Source: Saccharomycopsis fibuligera x Saccharomycopsis cf. fibuligera (Eukaryota > Ascomycota > Saccharomycetes > Ascoideales > Saccharomycopsidaceae). Taken from it: a stretch of 64,000 bases of DNA. The notes under the pieces are model-generated. The model was not told where the DNA came from. It made no database searches and worked only from the letters and a program-made list of their open reading frames with translations. The stretch is taken from the NCBI GenBank assembly GCA_001936135.1, contig CP012817.1:620001-684000 (forward strand). The letters are read 5' to 3'. Positions 29,800 through 42,213 of this stretch are shown piece by piece; the stretch's first letter is position 1, and every line of letters begins with the position of its first letter. A program made the position numbers and the translations under genes.

Positions 29800-32630
29800 T
29801 TTTCATTTGGAATTTTTACCATATGTAGTTATATCAATCTTATTAACATGATTGTCAATTTAAAATGCTTTGAATCAAACTCCTTGAGTTGAAGATGTTT
29901 TAATACTGTCTAGTCGCGTTTTGCCATCACATATTTGGACCATTATAGAGCACCAACATTGTGAAAAAAAGTAAAGCTTAATAAACCATACATTTTTTCC
30001 GTAGATCTGATACGGAATATTTATGAAAGACTATAAACAAACAAACAGACAGACAGACAAACCTCTAACCAAGTACTAGCCATCACCTAGTGTCACTCGT
30101 CAGTGTGTGTAACATAACCACCCCTGATCTAGTAACTGTCTGATCTCGTTGCTGTTGTCAGGGTGCTGCAGGCATGCTTCCACAGTATATACATTATTAG
30201 CTAGGATGCAGGCCACTTCTGTTTTAGGCTTCACTGCAGCTCGATTTGCTAACTGCGGTTTCCATAATCGTCGACAGCTAACTAAGACGGAAATGTATTT
30301 TCCCAATAGCGAAGTGCACGCACAGCTATTGTGTCTAACGATAATTTTGCACGTCAAAATATACATCTGCGACTTTATCTCCAAGGATTATAGCTTTTGC
30401 AAAAGCAAAAATCAAAGCATAGCCCTGAAAGATAAACAGGATTTCTGCTTATCTTCTTATAATTCAAATGAAAAAAAGAATCCCGAAGACTACTCGAGGA
30501 CTACTCGAGGACTACTCGAGGACTACATTTTATCTGTTGGATTTAATGGTCTCCAAGGGATTTTTAATAAACTAAAATTTCGGCTTCTAGCTTCTGCAGC
30601 AGACAAATGCCGGATTATCCGCAAATCAAACAAAACAGCAGCAGCCGCTTTTCATAAGGGATTGTTCGAAAGCGTGTTTGCGCTGGTTGATGAAAAATGA
30701 ACAATCTTTTGATAGCGCGTAACAATGCCAGAGAAAGTAAGCCTTCCAGAAGCTATTTATCACAAGACATTAAAACATTAGTTGTGAAATTGATTGCAAA
30801 GCTTAATCATTTGCTTTATGAATCAGTCACATTTTTGTCCCGATCTAGTTTTGACCAAAAAAGGGTAATTTACAGAACACTGTCTTTCAGGTAGAAAACT
30901 TTTGTTTGTTGCTGGCTTGCGGAATACCAGTGGTCAATTTTACAGCATGCTTTTCGTAACCTAGAGTAGCTGTTATAATAGGCAAAATAAACGTGAACAT
31001 TGCGTCGCTTTAATGTATAGCTATCACCTGTTAGTAGTCGTTGGGCTCGTCATATACCATACCCTAAAACTACGCTGTTCCCCTTAATAGCATTTTATCC
31101 TGGCCCAATCCAGGTTTTTTGATTCAATATACCGTTATAGAATGCAAATCCAATTATTTTATCATGGTACAATAAATCAACAATAGAATTATGACTGAAA
31201 TGACGACTGCCGGTATTGTCTTTGTGCATAAAAAGCGTGGAGCGCCTGTGTTCTCAAGGGTTTCCAAGAATGATACAGTTAAGGAGGTATAAGAGAAAGA
31301 CAAGGGCCCCGGTATCTAGAGCACATCATTTGGCAACACTCAACATTTGGCCCTCTGCGTATATGACTTTTTTCTTTCGATTGTATTATTAAAACAAATT
31401 CAAACAGAACAACATGAAATTGCTTCACTGCAAAATTTTAGGAGCCCTCAGAGTTTTGATTCGGCCGGACTGAGTTGAACTCAACATGGAATGGTGTACC
31501 TGACGAATATTGTAATTCTGTGGAAACTGTTGACTGAGCAACGTCTTGGTAACCGAATAATATTTTGAACACATGTTTCCAGATAGATTTTGACGTCAAT
31601 TGATCTGCATTTTTGGAGTAAAAGTAACCAGTGATACCGTTATCAAATTGTTCATGTCTCAGTTTTTGTACATTTCTACTCAAAATTTACAGGGACATGG
31701 CCTTAAAAAACCTATATATATGGTGCGTCATCCATGGTGTAAGATGTTCCTATGGAGGCTTATTATATATATGTAAATGTTTTAAATTGTTTCCCTGAAA
31801 GAGGCCAATTCGAAGTTGTGAAAGAAGATCCGGCATGTTATAGACTCCCGGTGCACACTCTGGTGTTTTGCGGGACCGACCACAAAGTCTGCGTTCCGAT
31901 CGGGTCGATCAAGGTCCCGGTAATCGAGCAGTACGAATGCGGGAACTCCTCAACCTTACTAACTTTGATATTTTTAAAAAATAATAATTAAAGTACCGGG
32001 GCGCAGAATAATATGCAACATGCCTGCGCAGACAAGTATCAATATGTGCTGCTCAAAGTATTACACATACACGCAGAGGCATCTATTCTGCATTGTGCTG
32101 CGCCTGTCGGTTCTTTTGAATTGTGCCTCTAACAATTGGCCAGCTACAAATTTCTACGTGAAGCAGCAGCGAGAGAAAGGTGTCCTATGTTTTTTGTTAG
32201 ACATCGTTTTTGAAGGGTAAGAGAAATATATCCTACCTTTCACTGGAAAATGAGCGTTGCATGCTTGTAGAGCCAGGTTATAGACACCATCTATTAAATC
32301 AAACAAAAACGGAAAAGGCAGAATCATGAATATTCAAAAGTCAAACGGCATCGTGTGTTGTCACTTTTGAAGTTTTTGGGTTTTTTCTTCCATGATGTGA
32401 AAAAGAAAAAAAAACAAACATAAGAGCCGGGTAAATAGCTGCGAAACCACTTACTTTTGCATCACATTCTATTAGCAAAACTTAGGCAATCTGATCCGGA
32501 GAATCCACAAAATATACAACGAAACCAAGAAGGATAAACCAGCACAAACGGTAGTGTTACTGGTGACATAAGCCACAAAGTTTCTTGGGTTTCCATGATC
32601 CTTTATTGTCATTTATTCACTTTTATTTGC
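29800..32630. other. gene-poor region with doubtful frames
   Basis: No gene I can support. Tetranucleotide runs (AAAC and AGAC) lie at about 30038-30062. A 183-codon frame at 30149-30700 (TTG-started) contains an 11-bp tandem repeat and overlaps a 65-codon frame starting at 30697; neither resembles a known protein. A 79-codon frame at 31752-31991 lies over a GC-richer patch and is unrecognised. A minus frame at 31438-31683 has protein-like composition but no Met. Some of this may be decayed genes. Confidence 0.45.
30490..30528. repeat. 11-bp tandem repeat GACTACTCGAG
   Basis: GACTACTCGAG is repeated about three and a half times head to tail. Each unit holds an XhoI-type CTCGAG palindrome. 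Confidence 0.85.
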
Positions 32631-33177
32631 TTATTTGTGTTTTTTTATAGATTGTCCGCAAAACGCTTTTAAAACCCTTTTCCGTTTTTTGAGTGCACGG
32701 AGATGCACGTTGAGATGCATTAGCCACAAAGTCATATCTAAATCGCAGTGAGAAGGCTTGTGTAAGCTTGTGTAAGCCTCCATCAGCCTTGAGAATTGAT
32801 TTGGTAATACAGAGTTCTTGGAAGATGACTGTTTGCCGCATCTATTATTTCGCAAAATTTTTTGAAGTAATTCTTCAAATAACTCAGTTGATAATTTGGA
32901 AACCGTCTGGCTTCCACTTTGAAAGCTATCTAGTAGATGGCTAAACATTAGCACGTCATCCAAGTTTCGGTCTCATGACATCTGCCAAGTTATAAGTAAA
33001 CATTGACGATGTTGATGTTTTACCTGTTACGGTGGAGATGCGCCCCTGCTTAATAAATTTTATTTTCCTGTTGGGTTTGGCAAGTATAGAAGGTCCGGTA
33101 ATCTCACGGCGTCCACTTCTCCCAGAAAGAGGTACATTTTGGTTTCTTGTATCAAGCAAATCAAAAAAATTTAACAT
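32631..33177 (-). other. possible split or disrupted gene, two overlapping frames
   Basis: An ATG-started frame (33177-32956, 73 codons, MLNFFDLLDTRNQNVPLSG...) runs into a second frame (to 32631) that continues with helical, protein-like sequence (LLDSFQSGSQTVSKLSTELFEELLQKIL, ending in a basic tail). The two frames overlap by a few bases and differ in phase. Either a short intron (a GTAAAA...GAG choice of 52 nt would join them in frame, but its branch site is poor) or a frameshift separates them. I do not recognise the product. It could be chance, but composition over 180 codons looks better than background. Confidence 0.3.
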
Positions 33178-35050
33178 TTTTGCGAAACTGATATGATTAA
33201 TAGCGTCTGATGTTGGAATCGACTCAAAATCAGAATTGTGACCTTATAAAGTATGGTCACACATAACGGGGCCGTCGCTGACGTCCCGGTTATGCATGAA
33301 GCAGCACCTATACTGCTGCTTTTCAATTAATATGCCATTTACAGCAAAAGAGAAACTTTTCCATGCTGGAAAAAGCAAGTGGACAAAAAGAACTAGAAAA
33401 AAGAAATAAAACCAAAATCTTGAACGAATGTGAACAAATAATCTGTCGGTCTTGCTGCTGTAAAAAAAAAGAAAAATAAATTCAAGAATGAACAAAGGGT
33501 CAGAATTTGAAATTATTGCCATGGATTGTTGTGTAATCATGGCTGAATCGGTAACCTCGGCATCTTGTGTTGTTTTGAACATTGGGGAAAATACTTCTAT
33601 TAATAGTATATCATCTTTGTTGAAAAAATATTAATTTCGCTACAACACACACGATACTTTATATACACTGTCTTTGACTTGTCTCGTAATATGTCTTACT
33701 TTACCAAAATCCTGGTTTTTTCCTGTGTTTATTTTTAGCCATCAAGGAAAATACAAGTTACGAATCGTGCCACTTATCACTGGCATAATCTATGCAACCG
33801 GCTGTTTCGTTTATGTTCTCTCAGTGTATGAAGACATTTTCTGGACGTCCATTTTCCTTTTGAATCTTATGTCAAATAACTATTATTAAAGTATGCGTTG
33901 CTAGCCTTTCTTTTTTTTTGAAGCCCTCTCATAGAGATGGTCCTATTGGGGAATCCTCAGCTCTATGACTCTTCCAGATTTGGAGGAAACATCAAATCTT
34001 ATTCTCTTACATCTACGACCAAGCGTTGTATCGGCTGTAAGTAACTATACTTTGTAAACTTTGTCTGTAGACATACTTGCGATAGGCCGAGCAGGAATAC
34101 GGATAGCTCATTTGCCGTACCGTAAAAATTTACACTTTTACATCTTTAAACAAGCTGAGCCCTACGACTACAATAGAGGCTTTTGTTCCAGGATCGGGAC
34201 ATTGCAATAAAGAAAAGCTTTTTATAAGTATCACGTGCCATCGACGGACAGTACATGGTCGGACGGATATAAGAAATCGCGAAAAAATTGAGGTATAAAT
34301 CTGCTGTTAGTGTGCGCCAGTACCGGTCCTGTCTTCTGTAATTCTGATTTCAAATTAGGCCGGCCCGATGTCGTGATTTTCTCGGGCCTCAGAACCGCGA
34401 CTCTAATTCCACAGATCCAGAGCGGGTGTTGTCTCAGCCTGCCAGATAAACAATGTGGCTACCAGTCACCAAGTGTTACAGAATCTAGTTCGCGCTTTTA
34501 ATCTCCAGACAATCGACTATCATGTCTCTTTGTTCGCGTAACGCTTATTGCTGACCAAACGCACTAGCAACCGGTACTGACACTATAACGCACGATTGTA
34601 TGAGCAAGAGAAAAGCTTTTCTTTTTGTCTTGCAATGGGTCTGGCAATTGTTGCCTCTATTGTATTCTGTTTTAATGTGTGGTTTGGATAAAAAAGCATA
34701 TCTATGGTGCACCAAGCGAATGTCAGCTTTTGTTTGGCCTTTGTGGTGGGTGTAGTTGTATGTAAATTGAAATACTGAAACTGCAAACAAAGATGATGAT
34801 GTATTGCAAAGATCTTGTGCGCTTACAACAATTTCATACGGCTATCACTGGCAATAAAATATCGTCACAACTATCATCATCGCTATCATCACTATTATCA
34901 TCATATTCACCACATTCTGTTTTCTCTTTCTGCCCATTCACGTCGCACTGCCCAGTCCTCGACTGTCATTATTGTAAGCTCCCGGTCCCGCTCATGAAAC
35001 GGGCCCGCTCAACGTAAGGAGAGGGGGAGTAGCTGTTTGGGTTTGTCCAC
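33178..35050. other. gene-poor region
   Basis: No supported gene. A 112-codon minus frame at 33244-33582 has two hydrophobic stretches and is unrecognised. ATG at 33966 starts a 24-codon frame ending at a perfect GTAAGT (34039), but no TACTAAC partner was found. ATCACGTG near 34232 is a Cbf1-type site. CAT/ATC-rich triplet repeats occur at 34870-34905. Confidence 0.4.
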
Positions 35051-35062
35051 TTAGGGTTAGGG
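35051..35062 (+). promoter_or_regulatory. TTAGGGTTAGGG element (Tbf1-type site)
   Basis: Two perfect TTAGGG units stand alone 393 bp upstream of the ECM33 start. TTAGGG is bound by the yeast factor Tbf1, which acts at subtelomeres and at some promoters. The flanks are unique DNA, so this is not a telomere tract. Confidence 0.5.
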
Positions 35063-35454
35063 TAACGTGCGGTGAGTCGCATTTGCGCGTGCGCATGCAG
35101 GCATTCTCCAAATACGGAATAAAATCAATAAAAAAAGTTGCCAAACACTCTGCAGCTTAAAGCATGCAGCATAATGCTTTTTCTTTTCTTTCTCTTTCGT
35201 TCGTTTTCTGCATGTTTTTTTATTCCCAACTAGTTTTCTAAAATTAACACCGTAGTCTAAGTACTTAAAGCTCCCCTTTTCCTTCAGAAAATTTTTCTCT
35301 TTCCTTCTATATAACCTCCCTCTTTCCTTCTTTCTTTCCTGCTTGTTCTCTTTCCTTCCTCTTTGTCATCAGATTTCCCGTATCGCATTTTTCTAGGCCA
35401 AAGCAGAGAGTTGCCCAGCTCAGATTAATAATATCAATAATAATTATTAGAATA

Positions 35455-36705
35455 ATGCAATTCAAATCTCTTTTGCTTTCCGCCGCCCTTGCCGGCAATG
35501 CTTTGGCTGCTTCTAGCAACTCAACTTCATCTTCATCCTCTTTGCCATCAGTCAGTGGTACTTCTGAATGTCAATACTCCAAGGGTTACACCGCTACCTC
35601 TCAATCAGACTTGGATAAATTGAACTGTGCTACTTTGGACGGTGACTTGGTCATTCAAGGTGATTTGTCTTCTGCCTCTTTGGCCAGCATTGAACAAATT
35701 AAAGGTTCTTTGAGCATCAAGAACGCTACTAACTTGAAATCCTTCTCTGCTGACTCTTTGATTGCTGTTTCTGAAACTTTGACCTTGACAGACTTGACTG
35801 TTTTGGAAACTTTGACCATCCCAAGATTGTCCAAAGTTGGTAATTTACACTTGGAAGTTTTGCCTGCATTGGAACAATTGTCTTTCACTTCTGGTTTGTA
35901 CGATGCTAAGAGTGTCTACATTTCTGACACTGACCTTTCTTCTTTGAAGGGTTTGAACTTGCAAAACATTGAAACTTTGGACGTCAACAACAACAAGAAC
36001 TTGCAGAAGATTGACATTCCATTGAAGACCGTCTCTAACTCCTTGGGTGTTACTTACAACGCTGAACAAGTTGAAGTTAGTTTCGATGACTTGATCTGGG
36101 CTAACAACATTACCTTCAGAGATGTCAGCTCTGTGTCTTTGGACAACTTGACCACCGTCAACGAGTCTTTGGCTTTCTACAACAACTCCTTGGATTCTAT
36201 TGAACTTGACAAATTAGAAAAGGTTGGTGGCTCTTTGTCCATCTCCAACAACTCCGACTTGTCTGAAGTTGAAATTCCAGAATTGACCAGCATTGGTGGT
36301 GCTTTCATCATCGCTGACAATGACGACTTGGAAGGTATTACCGGTTTCGACTCTTTGAAGACTGTTGGCGGTGCTATTACCTTCAAGGGTAAGTTCACCA
36401 ATGCTACCTTGTCCTCTTTGAAATCCGTTAAAGGTGGTGCTACTATCACCTCTACTGGTGACTTAGACTGTGGTCCATTCAACAAATTGTCCAAGAAAGG
36501 TGCTATCCAAGGTAAGGGTTACAAATGTAAATCCCCACACACTTCCACTTCTGCTAAGGCTTCCAAGACTAAGAAGGGTTCTGACGACGATTCCTCTTCC
36601 TCCTCTGACTCTGACTCTTCTTCTTCTTCCTCTAAGGGTGAAGCTGGTGTTATCTCCACCTCTTTCATGGGTGTCATTGCTGCTTTTGCTTTGTCTCTCT
36701 TTTAA
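35455..36705 (+). CDS. ECM33: Ecm33-family GPI-anchored cell wall protein
   Basis: A 416-residue Ecm33/Sps2/Pst1-type protein needed for cell-wall integrity in yeasts. The signal peptide is MQFKSLLLSAALAGNALA. It is followed by a Ser-rich spacer and receptor-L-like leucine-rich repeats over about residues 35-355. These contain several N-glycosylation sequons, and blocks such as LIWANNITFRDVSSVS and GGAFIIADNDDLEGITGF match Ecm33 closely. A Ser/Asp/Lys-rich stalk and a hydrophobic tail (STSFMGVIAAFALSLF) form the GPI signal. Length is near the 429 of S. cerevisiae. Codon bias is extreme (TTG, GGT, GCT), so expression is high. S. cerevisiae ECM33 has an intron near its start; I see none here. 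Confidence 0.92.
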   Translation: MQFKSLLLSAALAGNALAASSNSTSSSSSLPSVSGTSECQYSKGYTATSQSDLDKLNCATLDGDLVIQGDLSSASLASIEQIKGSLSIKNATNLKSFSADSLIAVSETLTLTDLTVLETLTIPRLSKVGNLHLEVLPALEQLSFTSGLYDAKSVYISDTDLSSLKGLNLQNIETLDVNNNKNLQKIDIPLKTVSNSLGVTYNAEQVEVSFDDLIWANNITFRDVSSVSLDNLTTVNESLAFYNNSLDSIELDKLEKVGGSLSISNNSDLSEVEIPELTSIGGAFIIADNDDLEGITGFDSLKTVGGAITFKGKFTNATLSSLKSVKGGATITSTGDLDCGPFNKLSKKGAIQGKGYKCKSPHTSTSAKASKTKKGSDDDSSSSSDSDSSSSSSKGEAGVISTSFMGVIAAFALSLF

Positions 36706-38131
36706 GAGATAAGCGGTTGCTGCTAGAGAATACTCCGCTCGGTAGGTCTAGTAATTTTATTAACTGTTTCAGTGATTTTATTAGACCTATTTAGAAAACA
36801 TTAGTCATGATTTTTTTACATTCAATCATAATGATTATGGATTGAACCTTAGAGTGAATTTAGATAAGGATATCTCAGAAGTGAGAACAATATAAAATAT
36901 TAACCCCAAGGACTTGCAACAATTCTTGTATTTCCTTTTCATTTTCAAATATTAAATTTATTTTTTTACCTTTTATTATTAGCTAATCTTAATCGTTCAT
37001 AAGACTTCTTCATTTAGTTAGTTTTACATTTTAATTTTTTCAGTTTCGTTTTGGTTTCAATTTATTCATCGTTCCTTTTTAAAAAAGTCGTATTTAATAA
37101 TCCAACATAATTATTACTGTTATACAATCATTAACTTCTCGAAAGTAATGTTATAAAATTAAGTTTTTTCTGTTACCAGGAATCTTCGCATATTAAAGAC
37201 AAGACAGTCTAATAATATCAGAGTTGCGTGTTATTAGGTCTACTACAAGTATCATAAAATCTATATGTTTAAGCTCCGCCCTATGCCAACTGAAACATGT
37301 GGGCCGAGACTGGAGTTACCATAGATTGTTAGGCTTACGAGATGTAAACTCCTGACCAGGGGAATATCCATGGCGAACAAGATCACGTACTGTAGAGTAA
37401 CAGACACAAATGCAAGCAAACAAACATAATGAGGGTTCAAAAATAAGCAATGATAATAAACAAACAACCGGACAAGCATCATACTGAATATGCTGTCAGG
37501 ACAGAGTAACTTAAAAGACTGAATTGTTGTTTTGACGTCCAAAATCAACGAGTTGTGAGAAATTCCACATCCATGATAGAAAAAGTGGTCACATAGCCAC
37601 TTTTTTTTCTTGTCGATTCGGCGATTCGCGCCAGCTGGCTTTTTCAGCGTATCCTGACGCATACCCAGGCATAGTAGCGTGTGTATTCCATGACATGCAC
37701 GCCGAAGCTGTCCCTGCGGGCCACGAGTTCTAATTCTGCGTTTATTTTTCTTTTGCTTTGTTTCGCATGCGTAGCCTCGGTACCGTACAGCATGGTACGG
37801 CAGGTGATATTATAGAGGGCCGCCCCGGTTTTCAAGCAGTCCGTCAAGTTCCCGAGCTTCCCGTTCTTTTGCTCCGCACTGATCTTTCAAAAGGTTCAAC
37901 ATGGGCTTCGAAGAATATATGTATATATATGTATATACAAAGATAACTTGTGCTCTCACCCAACCATTACTAGGCTGTATCGCGAGTTATGAATGTTTTG
38001 GTAGAAATCTTCACCAAGGAGTGGCGTTTAGCATACAAAGTATTGTATTAATCATCAAATGACCATCCCTTTTCTGTATAGCTGGGCTGATGTATCGGGG
38101 ACTCAGTACACTATTTAGATATCCGCGTTCT

Positions 38132-38179
<48 letters not shown>

Positions 38180-38904
38180 AGTATTATTCTTTTGGCAAAT
38201 CTTTTAACATCTTTGCTACTACAAGCGTAGAATGATGTTCTAGTGATGCGTAAGCGTTATCTACCTCATCTACGATACGTAAGTAATTCACTGCTGGTTG
38301 CTCTCGAAGGCTTAATCAATTTACAGGATCATTAATCTCACCAATATCATATTTCATTTGATATATAACCTAAGAAGGAACCAAGATGTAACAATGCAGA
38401 ATACCAAGTTATTATCGGAAATGGATCACCCTCAAGGTTTTTGTATCTGCTCAAAAGCTATGTTTCGCCATTATTTTGCTTCCTTTGCTGGTGGTGTGCC
38501 ATCTTTACACTGTCATTAGTGAGAGATTACCGGCGCTTATTCTATCCTAATTTTGACAGCTCGCTATTTTTTATGCGAGAATCTGTGGCAGCCAATGCGC
38601 AGAAAAAATGAGGCTCAAGTGAAAAAATGGAAAAATAAAAAAATAGCGTACCCGAACTACAAAAAACAACTGGAACTGGTCTTATCATGAAAGCACCTCT
38701 ACAAATTATAGCAAACACAACTTCTAACTTGAGCAAAGAGAGACGCGCAATAGTTCTAGAAGTGCTGTTTGCTAATATCTAACGTTCTGGATTTGTGAGA
38801 TCTGTGCATTGCATATCTACAATTCCATTGAGAAAATTAAATTTTTGACCCACCATTCTCCACTTTACGGCTGTGAAATTATAACGACAAAGGCCCAATT
38901 AATC
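36706..38904. other. long AT-rich intergenic region
   Basis: 2.2 kb between ECM33 and the zinc-cluster gene with no supported gene. It holds the 46-base A tract described separately. A 133-codon minus frame at 37261-37662 is unrecognised and overlaps no conserved motif. Confidence 0.5.
38133..38178 (+). repeat. homopolymer A tract, 46 bases
   Basis: 46 uninterrupted A. Comparable pure tracts occur at 46777-46807, 52562-52595 and 55196-55219. It is far from any stop codon, so it is not a simple poly(A) signal. Length may be uncertain because of sequencing. Confidence 0.9.
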
Positions 38905-41653
38905 ATGAAACAGCTTCTTAACAATGATGACGAAAATCAATCTCCAGCAGTTAAGAGGCAGAAAACCAGTGAGGAGTCAGTCCCAGATCTTCAATCACCT
39001 CGAGGTGGAGCAAAACAGTTTAAGCGAAGTTATAAAGCATGCTTGAATTGCCGAACGAGGAAAATCAAGTGTGATTTGGGCTCACCTAATAATCCTATGG
39101 ATCCGCCTTGTGCTAGATGTCGCCGGGAAAGAAAAGACTGTGTTTTCGTTGAGTCAAGAAGAGGCATTTCAGGTAAAAAAAAGAAAGATGGCGAAACAAC
39201 AAATTCTAAAGCGTCTCAGTCCAAAGAGTCATCAGTGGCTATTGAATTCAACATTGCCAATGAGTCTCATGAACGATATAGGATCAATAACATACAGAGT
39301 AACCCTGGATTTACGCGGCCTAATCCAGAGCCAAAATCTATTATCAATAGCTACAGTAAGATACCTCTGAGGAATAATTCCAATGAAGTTTCCACCATGC
39401 AGGGTGCATTACTATTTCTTGCTAACGCAGCAGGAGACATGGCTAAAGCTGACGATAGAGATAGATTGAATGGAGGGGATCGCCAGCGAAAGTTTGCGGA
39501 GGAATACGAGCGTCGAAAAGGTAATGCCAGCCGTATTGGTAAACATATGACTATTAATAATGATGCAGGAAGTGGTAACTTCATGCTGAGATCTGACTCC
39601 AAAGATTCTTTGCCAAATGACTCTCCTCGTGTTTCAAGCCCTTATACCACTGAGCATTCTCCATTATTAATACCCCCTGTTAGAAGTTACTCTGATATCG
39701 AACCTATTGTACCTACAACAAGTCTTTCCTATTTCGATTATATTGGAGAAGGAAAGCTTTTGTCAGAAGACGAAGCCATAGAATTGGTAGATTTTTTCTT
39801 CAATTATATGCACCCATTTTATCCTTACATCCCTCCAGATTTGCACGACGCTAAAACTCTAACGGGATATCCTATTCTTTTGGTAACCGTATTAACTATT
39901 GCTTCAAGATATAAACCAGTTAACGTTAATAATGAGAATGACGATTACGTAAGTGCAAGCGCCGGTGAGCGATCCGAAATTTTGGGGAGACGTCTTGAAA
40001 CACACGAAAAGTTATGGATATATTCTCAAAAACTTGTGTCGCAAACGGTTTGGGCTGAGGCTTCAACGAGATCCATTGGCACAGTGTATTCATTTTTGCT
40101 TTTTACTGAATGGAATCCTAGAGCAATTCACTGGAGATGGAATGATTATGCAAACTCAGGAATGGATAATACGCCTGTCAATTCTTCAGATATTGGTAGC
40201 AGCAGCAATCATAAGAGTGACTCCGCTGCAGCCAATTCCACTGATGTCAAAACAGGTGAACATGTATCTCAAACTGATAAAAACAGTCCCAGAAACAAGC
40301 AGAATGATGAAGATTCTTTAGCCGGGTTGGGAGCATTAAGAAGAAGTAGTAGAATGGCGTGGCTTTTGATCGGCACAGCCATTAGATTAGCTCAAGATAT
40401 GGGTTTTATGGAAAACAGTTCAAGGGTATTTGTTGCGACGCATATATCTGAAACTACTACAGCAATGTCTGTTGGTCAACGAAGTATGTTAGCGCAATCC
40501 CTCACAGAAATCAACCTTAACGATGATGCTAGCTTTGAAGAATCATATCAGGTTGAGGATGACATGGTGCTCAAAGGCGATGAAGAAGCTTTGCGATTGA
40601 AAACAGATACAACTTTAAAATTTACTCCATTGCAACGAGCAAATGTTGAGCTATTAAAAATTACATCTTTAGCATATGAAACATTATACAGCGGTAAGTC
40701 ATTTGCCTCATCGGATCAGAAACAAAGATTAGCTATTTTGAGTATTTTGTCTCCTTTGCTCGAAAGTTGGGAGGCTAAGTATCGAAAGTTATTGAATCAA
40801 TATGATTCAAAGTTTTTGCGAAGCAGTTCTCATTTACTAAAAAATGCAGCGAAGTTAAATAATATTGAAAAAGCTGAAGTTAATAAGGTAGTTGATCATG
40901 AATCTTTGAGATTTGATTATTTTTATGCACAGTTATACATTTATTCATTAGCTTTATTCAGTGACTCTGCACAACATTCGACTTCAAAGAAAAACTTGAG
41001 CATCGAGGAACTTTCCAAGGCTGCAAAATATACTGGGTTAGCTTTTCAAGCAGCGAAAGAGATTCTCGCTACTGCAACCAGAATACATAAGCTCAAAGTG
41101 CTACGTTTTATGCCAGTGCGTTGGGTTACCAGAATTGTGAGATCAGTAGCTTTTGTCGTGAAATGTTATATGACATTAACTTCTAACATAAAAAGCAATA
41201 CGTATACTTCGACAATAGTTGGGTTATCGGTTATACCAATTGACGATATCATTCAAACCATTCAAAAAGCGGCAATAACCTTAAGAGAAGCCTCTCCTGA
41301 TGAATTGCACTTGTGTACACGATACTCAACCATCTTAATGTACTTGTGCTCCGAGATGAGAGCATCTGCTGCCGCTGCTGCTAATAATTCAATGGCAAAG
41401 AAATCTTCAGATATAGTCGATCCAAAAGCGGAACCAAACAATCAACAGTTGAAGGATAAACCGGTTAGAATAGCCGAAAACAGATGTCAACCAAACACCA
41501 GCATTAATTCGACTGCCCAAGGAATTTATAAAACACAGGGAACAGAATCATATAATGACTTTTCACAATATGGTACTAGTAATTATCAAAGAGTACCGTT
41601 TAGCAAATCCAGTGTCGCTGATATCGCTGATCCATCTTATAAATTGTGGCAGC

Positions 41654-41702
<49 letters not shown>

Positions 41703-42213
41703 GGAACAACAGGAACAACAGGAACAACAGGAACAACAGGAACAACAGGAACAACAGCAGCAAGCTAGTTTGAATTGTCAACAACAGCAGTCTGCAATAC
41801 CTACTTCTGGACTTCATAACTACAATACCGAGCAATACTCTAACCAAAGAACTCAGCCAATTTATGAAGCACAGCAACAACCTTATTCCCAGGCTACGTA
41901 CAATAACATTAACAGCAATACTCAACAACCTCAAATATCACAGTCATTGCCACAAACAGTACAAAATCCAACAGCAGAACCGGTCAACGAATATAACACC
42001 CAGGCAATGCCTGATTTATTTTCAAACTACTTTGATAATGAATTGCAAGATATTATGCAAAGCAATTCTTGGATCGGTTTGAACTTCGTCGAACCGTTGA
42101 CTGATTTGATTGAACAACAGATGCGTGAAAACACAAATAGTAATAATAGTGTTAGTAATCCATACAGTGCTAATAGTAAGGATTTTAGTAGCGCAGGTGG
42201 GCTAAAAAAATGA
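38905..42213 (+). CDS. Zn2Cys6 transcription factor, Aro80-like
   Basis: A 1102-residue fungal zinc-cluster regulator. The DNA-binding motif is C46-X2-C49-X6-C56-X12-C69-X2-C72-X6-C79 in SYKACLNCRTRKIKCDLGSP...PPCARCRRERKDCVF. The long CDLG...DPPCARC loop is typical of Aro80, the activator of aromatic amino acid catabolism genes. A fungal-specific middle homology region follows (about 275-800), with LSEDEAIELVDFFFNYMHPFYPYIP. The C-terminus is Gln/Asn-rich with a polyQ and QEQ repeat (about 916-955). A nuclear factor is expected. The Aro80 link rests on zinc-cluster spacing and wording; other members of this subgroup are possible. The ATG at 38905 is the first in frame. Confidence 0.72.
41650..41762 (+). 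repeat. CAA microsatellite followed by 9-bp CAGGAACAA minisatellite
   Basis: Inside the zinc-cluster gene, about 17 CAA/CAG codons are followed by six CAGGAACAA units. They encode polyQ then (Q-E-Q) repeats. Frame is kept because both units are multiples of three. Copy number probably varies between strains. Confidence 0.92.

Noticed and set aside
31438-31683. 81-codon minus-strand frame
   Set aside because: No Met anywhere in the frame, an in-frame stop just upstream and no splice signals to give a start.
33966-34044. First exon of a spliced gene ending at GTAAGT
   Set aside because: No TACTAAC branch site or plausible second exon found downstream.
35051-35062. Telomere repeat tract
   Set aside because: Only two TTAGGG units in unique DNA with genes on both sides.
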